The translations under genes and the position numbers were made by a program. The notes under the pieces were generated by a model that saw only the letters and a program-made list of their open reading frames with translations, did no database searches and was not told the origin of the DNA. A stretch of 64,000 bases of DNA from Bacillota bacterium (GTDB taxonomy: Bacteria; Bacillota; Bacilli; Paenibacillales; Paenibacillaceae), in assembly GCA_023391635.1 (NCBI GenBank), contig JAEWAQ010000026.1, forward strand, positions 62,001 to 126,000. Reading direction: 5' to 3'. Shown here one piece after another: positions 8,332-17,472 of this stretch. Numbering within the stretch: position 1 is the stretch's first letter; the number at the start of each line of letters is the position of its first letter.

Positions 8332-10581
8332 CTATCGGACGCGAATCTCAACGACTTCCGCAAACGGCGTTCCGTTCGTTTGTTCCACGACCAATCTTAA
8401 CCGTTCGGTCACGATCGCATGGTCCAGGACGTGCTTTCTTTTGCGCTGCCTGTTCTCCTTCACTTCGAGCAGCGGATGCCATTGTCCATTGTCTTCGTAC
8501 TCGATTCGATAGTCCTTCACCAATTCCGGGATGATCTCGAATTCGGTCTTGTGATGATGCAAATTAATCAGATCTTCATTCACGTCGTCGTTGAAGGTGA
8601 TATGAATTTCTTGAACGTTCTTCTGCGTCTCCCAATGCAAGGCGATCCATGCTTCCTTGCCTTCCAGGGGCCCCGAAATCCACATGTGCGGTCCGCCGTA
8701 TGGACGATAGTACCCATCGACGATCTTGGCCGGCGCGAAGGATGACGTTTCATTCACCTGGCGGAAATTGAACGCTTTGCGAATGACACGCTTCATGCTC
8801 CATTTGACTACCGGCTGCTCGTGGTTCAACGACTCCATGTTGCGGGCCACGGCCAATGACTTCTCCTTGATGAAGGACAGCACGCCGCTCATCGGCTTGT
8901 TCGACAAATACAGAGAAACATCGGGGTTTTCTTTGATGACGATAAAGGCATTCTGCGCTTGTTCCGGCTGCCAAGGGAGACTGAAGGCGACCCATTGCTT
9001 GTCCCCCTTCGCAACCTTCCGCTGATCTGCGATCTGGAGCTGATGAGGGATATAATTTTCGGCTCTCCCGGTATCCCACACTTGCACCTCGATCGTCGTG
9101 TCCCGGCTGGCATCCAGCAGCAGTTCGAGCTTCTCCAGCTTCGGATCGACAGGAAGGATGAGCCCGACATCCGTACTCAGCTCGAACGCTTCATCCGCTT
9201 GCTCAACCGCCAGATGGCGAATGAAGCTTGACGCCGTCACGTCCGCGCTCAGGGCCAGGTCTGCCGGATCCTCGTTCTTCACGCCGATCAGGGATGCATC
9301 TTCCCACAAGAGAGTTTGCTGCAGCTGCTTCAGATGATGTTGATAAAGGCCCCGGGGCGTCGTCCGATGCTCCACGCACAGCGCAGCCGCCGTTCCCGCT
9401 GCCTGCCCGACGGAAGCGCAGGTCCCCATGACGCGAGACGATCCGAAGGCGATATGCGTCGCGCTGATATTCCTCCCGGCAAACAATAGATTGTTCACGT
9501 TCACCGAATACAGCGATCGGAACGGAATCTGGTATACGCCATCGGAATGGAAATGCTTCGATGTGTAGTCGGCAGCGTACATGCCTTCCGGCGGGTGAAG
9601 ATCGATCGACCATCCGCCGAAGGTGACGTTGTCTTCGAATTGCGTTTGAACCTCAAGATCGTTCTGGTTCAGCACGTAGTCGCCTTTGAATCTGCGATAT
9701 TCCCGTTTGCCGGGAATGCTGCCCACCCATTCCAGGGTCATGTTGTCCGCATTGAACTTGCCTGAATTTTTGATGTAATCCCAGATCCCGTAGATGACGG
9801 ACCAGAGCTCATCCCGTATGCGTTCATTGTCATGAAGCGTATCGATATCCTCGTCTCCGCCCCATTCGATCCACCAGTAGAAGCATCCGGAATCCCCGCT
9901 GTTCAGCACCCTCTTGATCGGGATGGCCGTTTTCGTAATATCTTTGGCGAAGGAGGGAGGAATGAATTTCACGGGCAGGCCGGCATCCTTCGTATAGAAT
10001 AGCAATGTACTGCCTAGCGTAATATTATCGGATACCTCGGGCGCCCACTGTTCGTTGTATTCGTGCCTCGCTTCGCGGCCAATCTGATACTTGGCTCCGG
10101 CCAGGAAGCCGATCAGACCGTCGCCCGTGCAATCGAGGAAGACCGGACTCTCGAAACGGATTCTGCGCTCCGAACCCATCATCCAGCCAGTCACCGATTT
10201 AATCTGCCGGTCCCCCTCGTCCCCTTCGGCTTCGACCTCGTGCACATCCGTATTCAGGAACAATTGAATATTCGGCTCCTGGCGAACCTTCTCCAGGACG
10301 ATCAGATCCCAATAGTAAGGGTTGCCTTCCGGGTTCGTATAGTTGTTCTCCACGAACATCTCGCCCAAGATGCCCGTCTCTCTCGCATAACGGTTGATGC
10401 CATGACCGGTAGCCCCGACGACCCATACTCTGACCTCGCTGCTCGAGTTACCGCCCAGTACGGGGCGATTCTGAATCAGAGCCACCTTCTTCCCCAGGCG
10501 AGCCGCGGCTACCGCCGCGCATACGCCGGACAGACCGCCTCCGACAACCGTAACATCCGATGCGACGAATTCGTTTCTCAT
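8332..10581 (-). CDS. FAD-dependent oxidoreductase (FAD_oxidored family), large form
   Basis: Predicted flavoprotein oxidoreductase of 749 residues. The N-terminal Rossmann fold has VVGGGLSG (about 13-20) and LDCTGDGLIGFLAGA. The region SLYSVNVNNLLFAGRNISATHIAFGSSR belongs to the FAD_oxidored (PF12831) domain and ends near GQAAGTAAALC. The remaining 300 residues look like beta-rich modules with no clear family. No secretion signal is visible. The ATG follows AAGGAGCGAG. It is the last gene of a kinase-dehydrogenase-oxidoreductase operon, 21 bases behind the dehydrogenase. The family is common in sugar-use loci but its substrate is generally unknown; oxidation of a sugar or polyol is inferred only from context. 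Confidence 0.82.
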   Translation of the reverse strand: MRNEFVASDVTVVGGGLSGVCAAVAAARLGKKVALIQNRPVLGGNSSSEVRVWVVGATGHGINRYARETGILGEMFVENNYTNPEGNPYYWDLIVLEKVRQEPNIQLFLNTDVHEVEAEGDEGDRQIKSVTGWMMGSERRIRFESPVFLDCTGDGLIGFLAGAKYQIGREARHEYNEQWAPEVSDNITLGSTLLFYTKDAGLPVKFIPPSFAKDITKTAIPIKRVLNSGDSGCFYWWIEWGGDEDIDTLHDNERIRDELWSVIYGIWDYIKNSGKFNADNMTLEWVGSIPGKREYRRFKGDYVLNQNDLEVQTQFEDNVTFGGWSIDLHPPEGMYAADYTSKHFHSDGVYQIPFRSLYSVNVNNLLFAGRNISATHIAFGSSRVMGTCASVGQAAGTAAALCVEHRTTPRGLYQHHLKQLQQTLLWEDASLIGVKNEDPADLALSADVTASSFIRHLAVEQADEAFELSTDVGLILPVDPKLEKLELLLDASRDTTIEVQVWDTGRAENYIPHQLQIADQRKVAKGDKQWVAFSLPWQPEQAQNAFIVIKENPDVSLYLSNKPMSGVLSFIKEKSLAVARNMESLNHEQPVVKWSMKRVIRKAFNFRQVNETSSFAPAKIVDGYYRPYGGPHMWISGPLEGKEAWIALHWETQKNVQEIHITFNDDVNEDLINLHHHKTEFEIIPELVKDYRIEYEDNGQWHPLLEVKENRQRKRKHVLDHAIVTERLRLVVEQTNGTPFAEVVEIRVR

Positions 10582-10602
10582 GCCACTCGCTCCTTGTCGA
10601 TT

Positions 10603-11598
10603 CTAGAGTTGAATTTGCGTTTTCAGTAGATCCGGGTTTTTGCGACTCTCGAAGAAATTTGCGGCTTGCTCCAGCGATATTACCTGTGAAACCAAGCTAT
10701 CCACTTGAATACGCCCTTCTTGAATCCATCGCATAGCCGGAATCGTCGTATAATGGACCGCCATCGATCCCAGGATGATCCAGTCGTTGTGGAACAGCTT
10801 GTATGGACTCAAGGGCACCGTTACATCCGTATCCGCTACTCCGAATTGCAAGTACTTCGCGGCAGGGCCCATATACTCGAATGCGGTCTGGATCACGGAA
10901 GGAATTCCGGTCGCCTCCACGACGACATCGTATCGCTCATCGGCCAATTCAGCAGACAGGTCGCCGCTCAGCACCGTCCTCGTTGCTCCGAGCTGCTTGG
11001 CAAGCTGCAGCTTCGCCGGGGATACGTCGACCACGGCCAATTCGGAAGCACCGGATCTGGAGATCGCTTGAATCAATTGCTGTCCCATCGCTCCGGCGCC
11101 GAACAGAATGACGCGATTGCCGGCCTGAAGCTGCAGGCGATTCATCGCATAGACGACGCATGCCATCGGCTCAATGAACGCCCCTTGCTGGAAGGTCATC
11201 TCGTCCGGCAGCTTAATGAGCGTATTCGCCGGAACGCGAACATACTCGGCCATACTCCCATGCCGGGTGACGCCTACGGCAGCGAAACGGGTGCACTGGT
11301 TCGATCTGCGCGTCTGACAATACTCACATTGTCCGCAGAATATATTGGGATCCGCGCTTACCCTGTCGCCCACGGCATATCCGGACACGTCTAGGCCGAC
11401 TTCATGGACGACGCCGGAAAATTCATGTCCCGGAATCAGCGGATAGGAAGACATATACGTCCCCGCATAAATATGAAGATCCGTTCCGCATATCCCCGTC
11501 CGCTCCACCTTGATCGTTACTTCATTGGCCCTTGGTTTCGGGTACTCCACTTCCCGAATCGTCGCTTGAAACGGCTGTTCGATCACAAGTGCTTTCAC
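10603..11598 (-). CDS. Zinc-dependent alcohol/polyol dehydrogenase (MDR family)
   Basis: Medium-chain NAD(P)-dependent dehydrogenase related to sorbitol/threonine dehydrogenases, 331 residues from the GTG at 11598. That start is preferred because GTGAGG lies eight bases upstream and MKALVIEQP is the usual N-terminus; an in-frame GTG at 11607 is less likely. Catalytic zinc ligands are Cys37 (CGTD) and His58-Glu59 (GHE). Structural zinc cysteines are 88, 91, 94 and 102. The Rossmann motif is GAGAMG. The start overlaps the kinase stop by four bases. Together with the kinase and FAD oxidoreductase it suggests polyol or sugar oxidation plus phosphorylation. Confidence 0.92.
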   Translation of the reverse strand: MKALVIEQPFQATIREVEYPKPRANEVTIKVERTGICGTDLHIYAGTYMSSYPLIPGHEFSGVVHEVGLDVSGYAVGDRVSADPNIFCGQCEYCQTRRSNQCTRFAAVGVTRHGSMAEYVRVPANTLIKLPDEMTFQQGAFIEPMACVVYAMNRLQLQAGNRVILFGAGAMGQQLIQAISRSGASELAVVDVSPAKLQLAKQLGATRTVLSGDLSAELADERYDVVVEATGIPSVIQTAFEYMGPAAKYLQFGVADTDVTVPLSPYKLFHNDWIILGSMAVHYTTIPAMRWIQEGRIQVDSLVSQVISLEQAANFFESRKNPDLLKTQIQL

Positions 11599-12578
11599 AT
11601 TGAACACCTCACCCGAGAATTAAACTTGGATAGAAACCGTTCGACTTCTCCCAGAACCGGAATACTGCCCATTGCCCCGATCTTCGTCGTAACAATGGCG
11701 CCTACGGCATTGGCGAAATCACAGTACTCATCCAACTCCGCTCCGGTGATGGCTTCAATTCCGCCTTCCCTGCACAATATCCGGTACAGCATGGCTCCCA
11801 AATAGGCATCCCCCGCTCCCGTCGTATCGACCGGATGAACAGGATAACCGCGCTTGCTGCCGGTTTCTTCGCGGCAGCGATAGAAGCAACCTTGCTTGCC
11901 GAGAGTAACGAGGATTAACGCGGTGCCATATGTCTCGTAAATATAGCGTGTACCCGTCTCGCAATCCTGAATGCCCGTGATGAATGCCAACTCTTCTTGC
12001 GACAACTTGACGATGGATGCGGATTGCAAGCCTAATTTCATCATTTCTTTCGCTTCGTCCAAGCTGTCCCACAATGAAACTCTGAGGTTGGGGTCATAGG
12101 AGACGAGGACGCCATGGCTACGGGCATGTTCGATTGCAGCGAGCGTTGCGCTTCTCGCAGGTTCATCCGTCATCGAGATCGAGCCGAAATGAAAGATTTT
12201 GGATGCCGCTATTCGATTCAGATCAATGTCTTGCACGCTCAAGCGCATGTCCGCGCCGGGGCTTCTGTAAAAGGTGAAGGAACGGTCGCCTTGTCCGTCC
12301 AAGTGCACGAATGCAAGCGTCGTATGCACATGGGGATCCCGAACCAGTCCGGATGCATCGATATGATGCTCCTGAAGCGTTTGGGCCAGATAATCTCCGA
12401 ATGCGTCTTGGCCTACCTTCCCGATAAAGCCGACTTTCTTGCCAAAGCGGGCAAGGCAAGCCAACACGTTCGCCGGAGCCCCTCCCGGATGTTGTTCGAA
12501 ACGTGAACGTTCTGCAGGGTTGTTGGCGATCGGAGAGAAATCGATTAGCAATTCACCGAGTGCAATCACGTCATACAT
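11595..12578 (-). CDS. PfkB-family carbohydrate kinase (fructokinase-like)
   Basis: ATP-dependent sugar kinase of the ribokinase fold, 327 residues from the ATG at 12578, which has GGAGG seven bases upstream (a TTG at 12584 is also in frame). The sugar-binding motif PGGAPANVLA is at 31-40. The anion-hole/catalytic motif DTTGAGD is at 251-257 with Asp257 as the expected base. The sequence is fructokinase-like (ALGELLIDF, YRSPGADM), but 2-keto-3-deoxysugar kinases look similar, so the substrate stays open. It is the first gene of the operon with the dehydrogenase and the FAD oxidoreductase. Confidence 0.9.
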   Translation of the reverse strand: MYDVIALGELLIDFSPIANNPAERSRFEQHPGGAPANVLACLARFGKKVGFIGKVGQDAFGDYLAQTLQEHHIDASGLVRDPHVHTTLAFVHLDGQGDRSFTFYRSPGADMRLSVQDIDLNRIAASKIFHFGSISMTDEPARSATLAAIEHARSHGVLVSYDPNLRVSLWDSLDEAKEMMKLGLQSASIVKLSQEELAFITGIQDCETGTRYIYETYGTALILVTLGKQGCFYRCREETGSKRGYPVHPVDTTGAGDAYLGAMLYRILCREGGIEAITGAELDEYCDFANAVGAIVTTKIGAMGSIPVLGEVERFLSKFNSRVRCSM

Positions 12579-12677
12579 AATCAATCCTCCGTCTATTTTC
12601 TTGGTTCTTCATGCCATAGCTAGCGTATCATCCCCCTATCCGAACGGACATGGAATAAGTAAGGTTGACCTGTATTA

Positions 12678-12706
12678 TTGCATGCTCATTATTTGCGATC
12701 ATGCAA
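12678..12706. promoter_or_regulatory. Inverted repeat upstream of the sugar-kinase operon
   Basis: TTGCATG (12678-12684) and CATGCAA (12700-12706) form a perfect 7-bp inverted repeat with a 15-base spacer, about 100 bases upstream of the kinase. The arrangement fits a dimeric regulator operator. No cognate regulator can be assigned and it could be fortuitous. Confidence 0.35.
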
Positions 12707-12709
12707 GCA

Positions 12710-12739
12710 GCCCCTGCCTCGAAAATAAGAGACAGGGGC
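12710..12739 (-). terminator. Hairpin downstream of the cobalamin operon
   Basis: GCCCCTG (12710-12716) pairs with CAGGGGC (12733-12739), continued by CTC/GAG inside. It lies about 70 bases beyond the last cobalamin gene. On the minus strand it is followed by TGCTTGCATG, a poor T tract, so termination may be inefficient. The stretch between it and the gene end holds no other feature I can support. Confidence 0.5.
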
Positions 12740-12805
12740 CGCAATTAATCATCTCACTCGGAAGGCCAACGACGTGGCGGCCCGCCGGGCGCTGCAGAGG
12801 CAGTG

Positions 12806-14194
12806 TTATGGGTTCGAATCCCGATATTGCCTGCAATGCTCCACCCAACGTTCGGCCAGACCGACATTCGACGCAAAATGAAGATGGGTATAACCCGCCG
12901 CCAAGTTGTCGCGGACATACCCATCCTCCCGGCTGCCGCGCAAACCTTCCAAATCATAAGCCGGAGGCGGAGCCTGGCGGAACGTGATCACGGAATAATG
13001 GAATTCGTGGCCGCGGGCGCGGTCTTCCGGGCCAAGCAGGAAATTGCCGGGCTTGCCGGCAACGTCGCGATAGCCAAGCGCCGCCAGCTTGCTCTGCATC
13101 TTCACCGAGCCGGGAATGAGTCCGACCATCGGATAGCGAACGCCTTCCGTCGTCTCGATCGATTCGGCCAGATACATATAGCCGCCGCATTCCGCCAGCG
13201 TCGGCATGCCCCGTTCGACCGCTTCCCGCACGGAAGCCGCGACTGCTGTCTGCTCAGATAGCGCCTGCGCGTGCAACTCCGGAAATCCGCCGCCCAAGTA
13301 GAGGCCGTGAACGTGATTCGGCACCGTTTCTCCCCGCAGCGGGGAAAAGTAGACGATTTCGGCTCCTTCCCGTTCCAGCAGCTCGAGGTTCTCCGCGTAA
13401 TAAAAGTGAAACGCCTCGTCCTTGGCTACGGCGATCCGTACATCGCGAGCCGCGGCTGAACTTGCTTCCGGGCTTGCGAACAGCTTGCCCGGCGTTTCGT
13501 ACGGCCGATTGGGTAACGATGCCATCAAGGAATCCAGGTCTATACAGCCTTCAACCCTCTCCGCCAGAAAATCGAAGAACGGCTGAAGCTCCCCTCTTTC
13601 GATCGAAGGGACGAGTCCGAGATGGCGTTCCGGCAGTTCCAGCCGCTCATCCCGCTCCACATAGCCGAATACCGGTACGCCGCACGACTGTTCTACGGCT
13701 TGCTTGATTAAGGAATAATGGCCGGCGCTGCCGACGCGGTTGGCGATGACGCCGCATATCCTAGCTTCCGGCGAGAAAGTCTGATAGCCGCGCACGATGG
13801 CCGCCGCGCTGCGGGCCATGCCGCCGCAATCGACGACGAGCAATACCGGAGCGTCCGTCAGGGCGGCAATTTCAGCCGTGCTTCCCGCATTCGACAGCGG
13901 ATCTTTCCCGTCAAACATCCCCATCACGCCTTCGATGATGGCTAAGTCGGCATTCCTGCTCCCCCGTGCGAAGATGTCCCGCACGGCGTCCTCCCCGCAC
14001 ATCCAACTGTCCAGATTACGCGAAATGCGGCCCGTTACCGCCGCATGATAGGTCGGATCGAGGTAGTCCGGGCCGCATTTGAAGCCTTGCACGGCAAGTC
14101 CGCGCGCCCGATACGCCGCCATCAGGCCGATGGCGACGGTCGTCTTGCCGACGCCGCTGCCCGTGCCCGCGACGACCAATCGCCGAGCCGTCAT
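12806..14194 (-). CDS. cbiA: Cobyrinic acid a,c-diamide synthase
   Basis: ATP- and glutamine-dependent amidation of cobyrinic acid at positions a and c. It has 462 residues, the usual length. The N-terminal dethiobiotin-synthetase-like domain has the P-loop GTGSGVGKTT (10-19) and KCGPDYLDP. The C-terminal class I amidotransferase domain has LYLGGGFPELHA and the nucleophile region LAECGGYMYL. The ATG at 14194 has GGAGG seven bases upstream and overlaps the preceding stop (ATGA); a GTG at 14200 is less likely. It is the last gene of the riboswitch-led operon. Having cbiA here means the pathway is entered from cobyrinate rather than only from cobinamide. Confidence 0.95.
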   Translation of the reverse strand: MTARRLVVAGTGSGVGKTTVAIGLMAAYRARGLAVQGFKCGPDYLDPTYHAAVTGRISRNLDSWMCGEDAVRDIFARGSRNADLAIIEGVMGMFDGKDPLSNAGSTAEIAALTDAPVLLVVDCGGMARSAAAIVRGYQTFSPEARICGVIANRVGSAGHYSLIKQAVEQSCGVPVFGYVERDERLELPERHLGLVPSIERGELQPFFDFLAERVEGCIDLDSLMASLPNRPYETPGKLFASPEASSAAARDVRIAVAKDEAFHFYYAENLELLEREGAEIVYFSPLRGETVPNHVHGLYLGGGFPELHAQALSEQTAVAASVREAVERGMPTLAECGGYMYLAESIETTEGVRYPMVGLIPGSVKMQSKLAALGYRDVAGKPGNFLLGPEDRARGHEFHYSVITFRQAPPPAYDLEGLRGSREDGYVRDNLAAGYTHLHFASNVGLAERWVEHCRQYRDSNP

Positions 14195-15003
14195 CGCCAC
14201 ACCTCCGCTTGCGCCTTGTCAAACGCCGGGTAGTCTTCCGGATGCAGCCATGCGGCCAATTGACGCAAACCGACCAACAAGCGCGGCGACGGCCGGCAAT
14301 ACCATTGCTCCTCCATCACGAACGTTTTTCCTTCGCGCACCGCGCGCAGTTCGCTGCCGCCCGGGCGCTTGCCGACCGATTCCGGTTTGATCAACTCCGG
14401 CCGCACCCCGACCCACGCGAGAAAGACGTAATCCGGGTCCCTGCTTCGTACATCCTCCCAGTCGGTCTTCACGCTGGCACGTTCCTCCTCCGCGAATACG
14501 TTACGGGCACCCGCGAGCTCGCTGATTTCCGTCAGCCAGTTCAGCCCGCCGGGCGTAAACACCGGCTTGGGCCACCATTCCCAATATAGCGAAGGGCGGT
14601 TGCATATGCCGGCGGCATACGCGGCATATTCCTCCAACACAGCCGTGTACTTGTCATAAGCTGCGCGGGCTTCCTCACGCCTGCCGGTAGCCGCCCCGAC
14701 TTCCAGCAAATTGTTGCCGATCGCCGCCAAACTTTTCGCATTTAGCGTCAAATACGGCAACTGCGCCGCTTGCAGTCCCGCGATATTTTTCTCCATGCCC
14801 GGCACAGACAGCGATGCCAGCACGAGGTCCGGCTTCAGCGCGGCCACCGATTCAATATCGATCGCCATATCGGAACCAAGCCTGGGCAATGGCTCGATGT
14901 CCGGAGGCCAATCGGAATAATCGTCGACGCCGACAAGCTCGCCCGCCAGTCCTATATAACCGAGCGTCTCGGTGTTGCTCGGGCACAGCGATACGATTCT
15001 CAT
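14191..15003 (-). CDS. Cobalamin/corrinoid-binding protein, BtuF-like, without signal peptide
   Basis: Periplasmic-binding-protein fold (Peripla_BP_2) of 270 residues. It starts directly with MRIVSLCPSNTETLGYIG, the first strand of the fold, with no signal peptide or lipobox; an upstream start restoring one is not apparent. B12-binding features include the early SLCPSNTETL segment and YWEWWPKPVFTPGG. It is therefore probably cytoplasmic, perhaps holding or delivering a corrinoid intermediate. It lies between cobO and cbiA, 20 bases after cobO and overlapping cbiA by four bases. The secreted lipoprotein homologue is encoded at the operon front. The cytoplasmic role is inference. Confidence 0.82.
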   Translation of the reverse strand: MRIVSLCPSNTETLGYIGLAGELVGVDDYSDWPPDIEPLPRLGSDMAIDIESVAALKPDLVLASLSVPGMEKNIAGLQAAQLPYLTLNAKSLAAIGNNLLEVGAATGRREEARAAYDKYTAVLEEYAAYAAGICNRPSLYWEWWPKPVFTPGGLNWLTEISELAGARNVFAEEERASVKTDWEDVRSRDPDYVFLAWVGVRPELIKPESVGKRPGGSELRAVREGKTFVMEEQWYCRPSPRLLVGLRQLAAWLHPEDYPAFDKAQAEVWR

Positions 15004-15023
15004 GCGAGGTCATCCCCCTTCGA

Positions 15024-15578
15024 TCAATATTCGATGCCCAACACGGCAGGAACGCCCTCTTCGTAATAGTGCTTGACCGGTTCCATCACCGTAACCAGAT
15101 CCGCCGCATCGATCACCCGCGGATGCGCGCTGCGGCCGGTCAGCACGATATGCATGCCTTGCGGGCGCTGCCGGATCAGTTCCAGCACTTCTTCGAGCGG
15201 CAGCACGTCTTCCACCGGAAACCGGTCGATCGCCAGCGCGTTGTTGATTTCATCCAGAATGACGAGCTGATGCTCTCCGGCCATCACCCTCTCCCGGGCG
15301 AAGGCCCAGGCTTCCCGCAGCGCGTCGCGATGCTCTTCAGGCGTCTTCGTCCATGTGAATCCGATCCCCTTCTGCACCATTTCGATGCCCAACTTGTCGA
15401 ACACGAGCTTCTCGCCGTACGTCCGTTGCGGGGATTTGATAAACTGGATGATCAGCACCTTCAAGCCGCGCCCCGTCGCTCTGACCGCAAGGCCGACTGC
15501 GGCCGACGTTTTGCCTTTGCCGTCGCCGGTGTATACCAGGGTTAACCCCCGCTCCTTGCTCGGTTTGTTACTGGACAT
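15024..15578 (-). CDS. cobO: Cob(I)yrinic acid a,c-diamide adenosyltransferase (CobO/BtuR type)
   Basis: Transfers the 5'-deoxyadenosyl group of ATP to cobalt(I) of corrinoids. It has 184 residues from the ATG at 15578, which has AAGGAG nine bases upstream; an ATG at 15584 sits too close to it. The P-loop GDGKGKTSAA is at 19-28 and VILDEINNALA provides the Mg-binding region. The closing part LTGRSAHPRVIDAADLVT is typical of the family. It overlaps the 3' end of cbiP and probably depends on that gene's translation. Confidence 0.95.
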   Translation of the reverse strand: MSSNKPSKERGLTLVYTGDGKGKTSAAVGLAVRATGRGLKVLIIQFIKSPQRTYGEKLVFDKLGIEMVQKGIGFTWTKTPEEHRDALREAWAFARERVMAGEHQLVILDEINNALAIDRFPVEDVLPLEEVLELIRQRPQGMHIVLTGRSAHPRVIDAADLVTVMEPVKHYYEEGVPAVLGIEY

Positions 15579-17472
15579 GCTCATCCGCTCCTTGTCGCAG
15601 GATCTCGTAGATTTTATTCATGTCAACATGCTCGCGAAAATGGTCGGCAAGCCGGTCAAACGATCTTTCACGCAATGAAGCGAATAGGACGGGATGTTCC
15701 GCTGCCGGGATCCCCCGGGCTTTTCGAATAACGTTCAACCAGGCATGACGAAGCTCGTCGTTATGCAGGATACCGTGCACATACGTTCCCCAAATTTTTC
15801 CGTCCGCCGTGGAAGCTCCTTCTTGGGCGAACGGGCTTTCGACCTTAACCGTTCCCTGATCCGCTGCTGCTCCCGTACTAAGTGAATTGACACACGCCGA
15901 CTCCCGGTGGGCTTCGCTTGCCGTGCTGTAGATCCGAAAAGGCGAATGAGCCGGGCCGGTGAAAGCAGTCGTCCCCATATGAATTTCATACCCGTTCACT
16001 GGCAAATCGGCTATGTTGCCAAATGCGGGCGAGACGGCAACGATTCCGGCGACGCGCACCGTCCGCTTCTCGTTAAGAAAGGTTGTCACGAGCGGCAGCA
16101 GGTCAAGCCCCGCGCATTCGCCATGCTCGGATTCGACGGTCTCCGGATCAAGTAGCCGCTCGCCCAGCATCTGATATCCGCCGCAAATGCCAACCACGCG
16201 CCCGCCGCCTGCTGCGTATTGCTTCAGAAGCCGGGAAATGCCGTTATCTTGCATCCAGAGAAGGTCTTGCGCCGTGTTCTTGCTGCCGGGAACGATGACC
16301 GCATCTGGCTGTCCGAAATCGCGGACGGAAGCGATGTAGCGTACGGAGACGCCCGGTTCGTGCAGCAGCGGATCGATATCGGTGAAATTGGAAATGCGCG
16401 GCAGGCGAACGACCGCGATATCGAGGACCGGCGCATCAGAACCGAAGCGGCAGGCGGCATTGCGATCTGCGTAATCGGAATCGGTGTGGAACATGTGCTG
16501 GCTATCGGTACGGCAGTCGACTTGATCATCCATCTTCGGAATCGTGCGACGAACGGAGTCTGCGATTCGCTTGTCGAGCGATGCCGAGTCTTCGTCTTCG
16601 AGCGCCAGGTTCGGCAAATACGGAACGACGCCGAGCACCGGCTTGCCGATCCGCGCTTCCAGCCATTCCAGACCCGGCTGGAGCAGCGTCACGTCGCCGC
16701 GGAACTTGTTGATGATAACGCCTTTGACGCGATCCCTCTCGTGCGGCTCCAAGATTTCCAGCGTGCCGACGACCGACGCGAACACCCCGCCTCGATCGAT
16801 ATCGGCCACGAGGATGACCGGCGCTTCCGCCCAGGCGGCCAACCGCATGTTGACGATATCCCGATCCTTCAGGTTGATCTCCGCCGGGCTTCCCGCGCCT
16901 TCGATCACGATGGCCTCATATTCGGCCCGCAGCCTCGACAGCGCCTCTCGGACGATACTTTCGGCAACGGGCAAGTATTGCTCGCGATAGGAGCGCGCAT
17001 CCATATCCCGATATGGCTTGCCGTGCACGACGACTTGAGACGACATCTCGCGGCTCGGTTTCAAGAGGATCGGATTCATGTCGGTCGTAGCGGCTATGCC
17101 GCAAGCATCCGCCTGCATTCCTTGCGCCCGTCCGATCTCCTTGCCGTCCGGCGTCACGTAGGCGTTGAGCGACATGTTTTGCGATTTATAAGGGGCCACG
17201 CGCCAGCCGTCCTGCTTCAGGATGCGGCATAATGCCGTTGCCAGCAGGCTCTTCCCGACGTCGGAGGACGTGCCTTGAAACATGATCGTCGCTGCGGGAG
17301 AACGGTCGGACGGTTGTTGCGGTGATACGTCCGGCTGATGTTGCTGAGAAATTGCGTCTGGGTGGCGGTGCGGCAGAACGTCCGTGAAATGATGTGACTG
17401 TCTGTCTGCATGATGGTGAGCCATTGCGTTAGCGAGATTCCGCGCGGTGGCGTCCTGTTGCCGTTCCATCAT
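15568..17472 (-). CDS. cbiP: Cobyric acid synthase with His-rich N-terminus and inserts
   Basis: Amidates adenosylcobyrinic acid a,c-diamide at positions b, d, e and g. The length is 634 residues against about 490-510 usual. The P-loop GTSSDVGKS is at 67-75, the triad Cys430 is in VVGICGGYQMLG, and WGTYVHGILHND carries the triad His. The additional length is in three places: a 62-residue N-terminal extension with eight His (19-21, 27, 28, 35, 37, 45), an insert at about 301-347 rich in Asp and Ser, and one at about 514-556. The two adjacent ATGs at 17472 and 17469 overlap the cobD stop. The inserts avoid the catalytic motifs, so the enzyme is probably active. Confidence 0.93.
   Translation of the reverse strand: MMERQQDATARNLANAMAHHHADRQSHHFTDVLPHRHPDAISQQHQPDVSPQQPSDRSPAATIMFQGTSSDVGKSLLATALCRILKQDGWRVAPYKSQNMSLNAYVTPDGKEIGRAQGMQADACGIAATTDMNPILLKPSREMSSQVVVHGKPYRDMDARSYREQYLPVAESIVREALSRLRAEYEAIVIEGAGSPAEINLKDRDIVNMRLAAWAEAPVILVADIDRGGVFASVVGTLEILEPHERDRVKGVIINKFRGDVTLLQPGLEWLEARIGKPVLGVVPYLPNLALEDEDSASLDKRIADSVRRTIPKMDDQVDCRTDSQHMFHTDSDYADRNAACRFGSDAPVLDIAVVRLPRISNFTDIDPLLHEPGVSVRYIASVRDFGQPDAVIVPGSKNTAQDLLWMQDNGISRLLKQYAAGGGRVVGICGGYQMLGERLLDPETVESEHGECAGLDLLPLVTTFLNEKRTVRVAGIVAVSPAFGNIADLPVNGYEIHMGTTAFTGPAHSPFRIYSTASEAHRESACVNSLSTGAAADQGTVKVESPFAQEGASTADGKIWGTYVHGILHNDELRHAWLNVIRKARGIPAAEHPVLFASLRERSFDRLADHFREHVDMNKIYEILRQGADEHVQ

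Noticed and set aside
12793..12833. tRNA-like T-arm GGGTTCGAATCCC at the end of cbiA
   Set aside because: Only the T-loop resembles a tRNA. No matching 5' acceptor, D-arm or anticodon arm is upstream and no CCA follows. TTCGAA is itself a palindrome, and the segment is in frame with the last codons of cbiA, so it is an imperfect hairpin rather than a tRNA.
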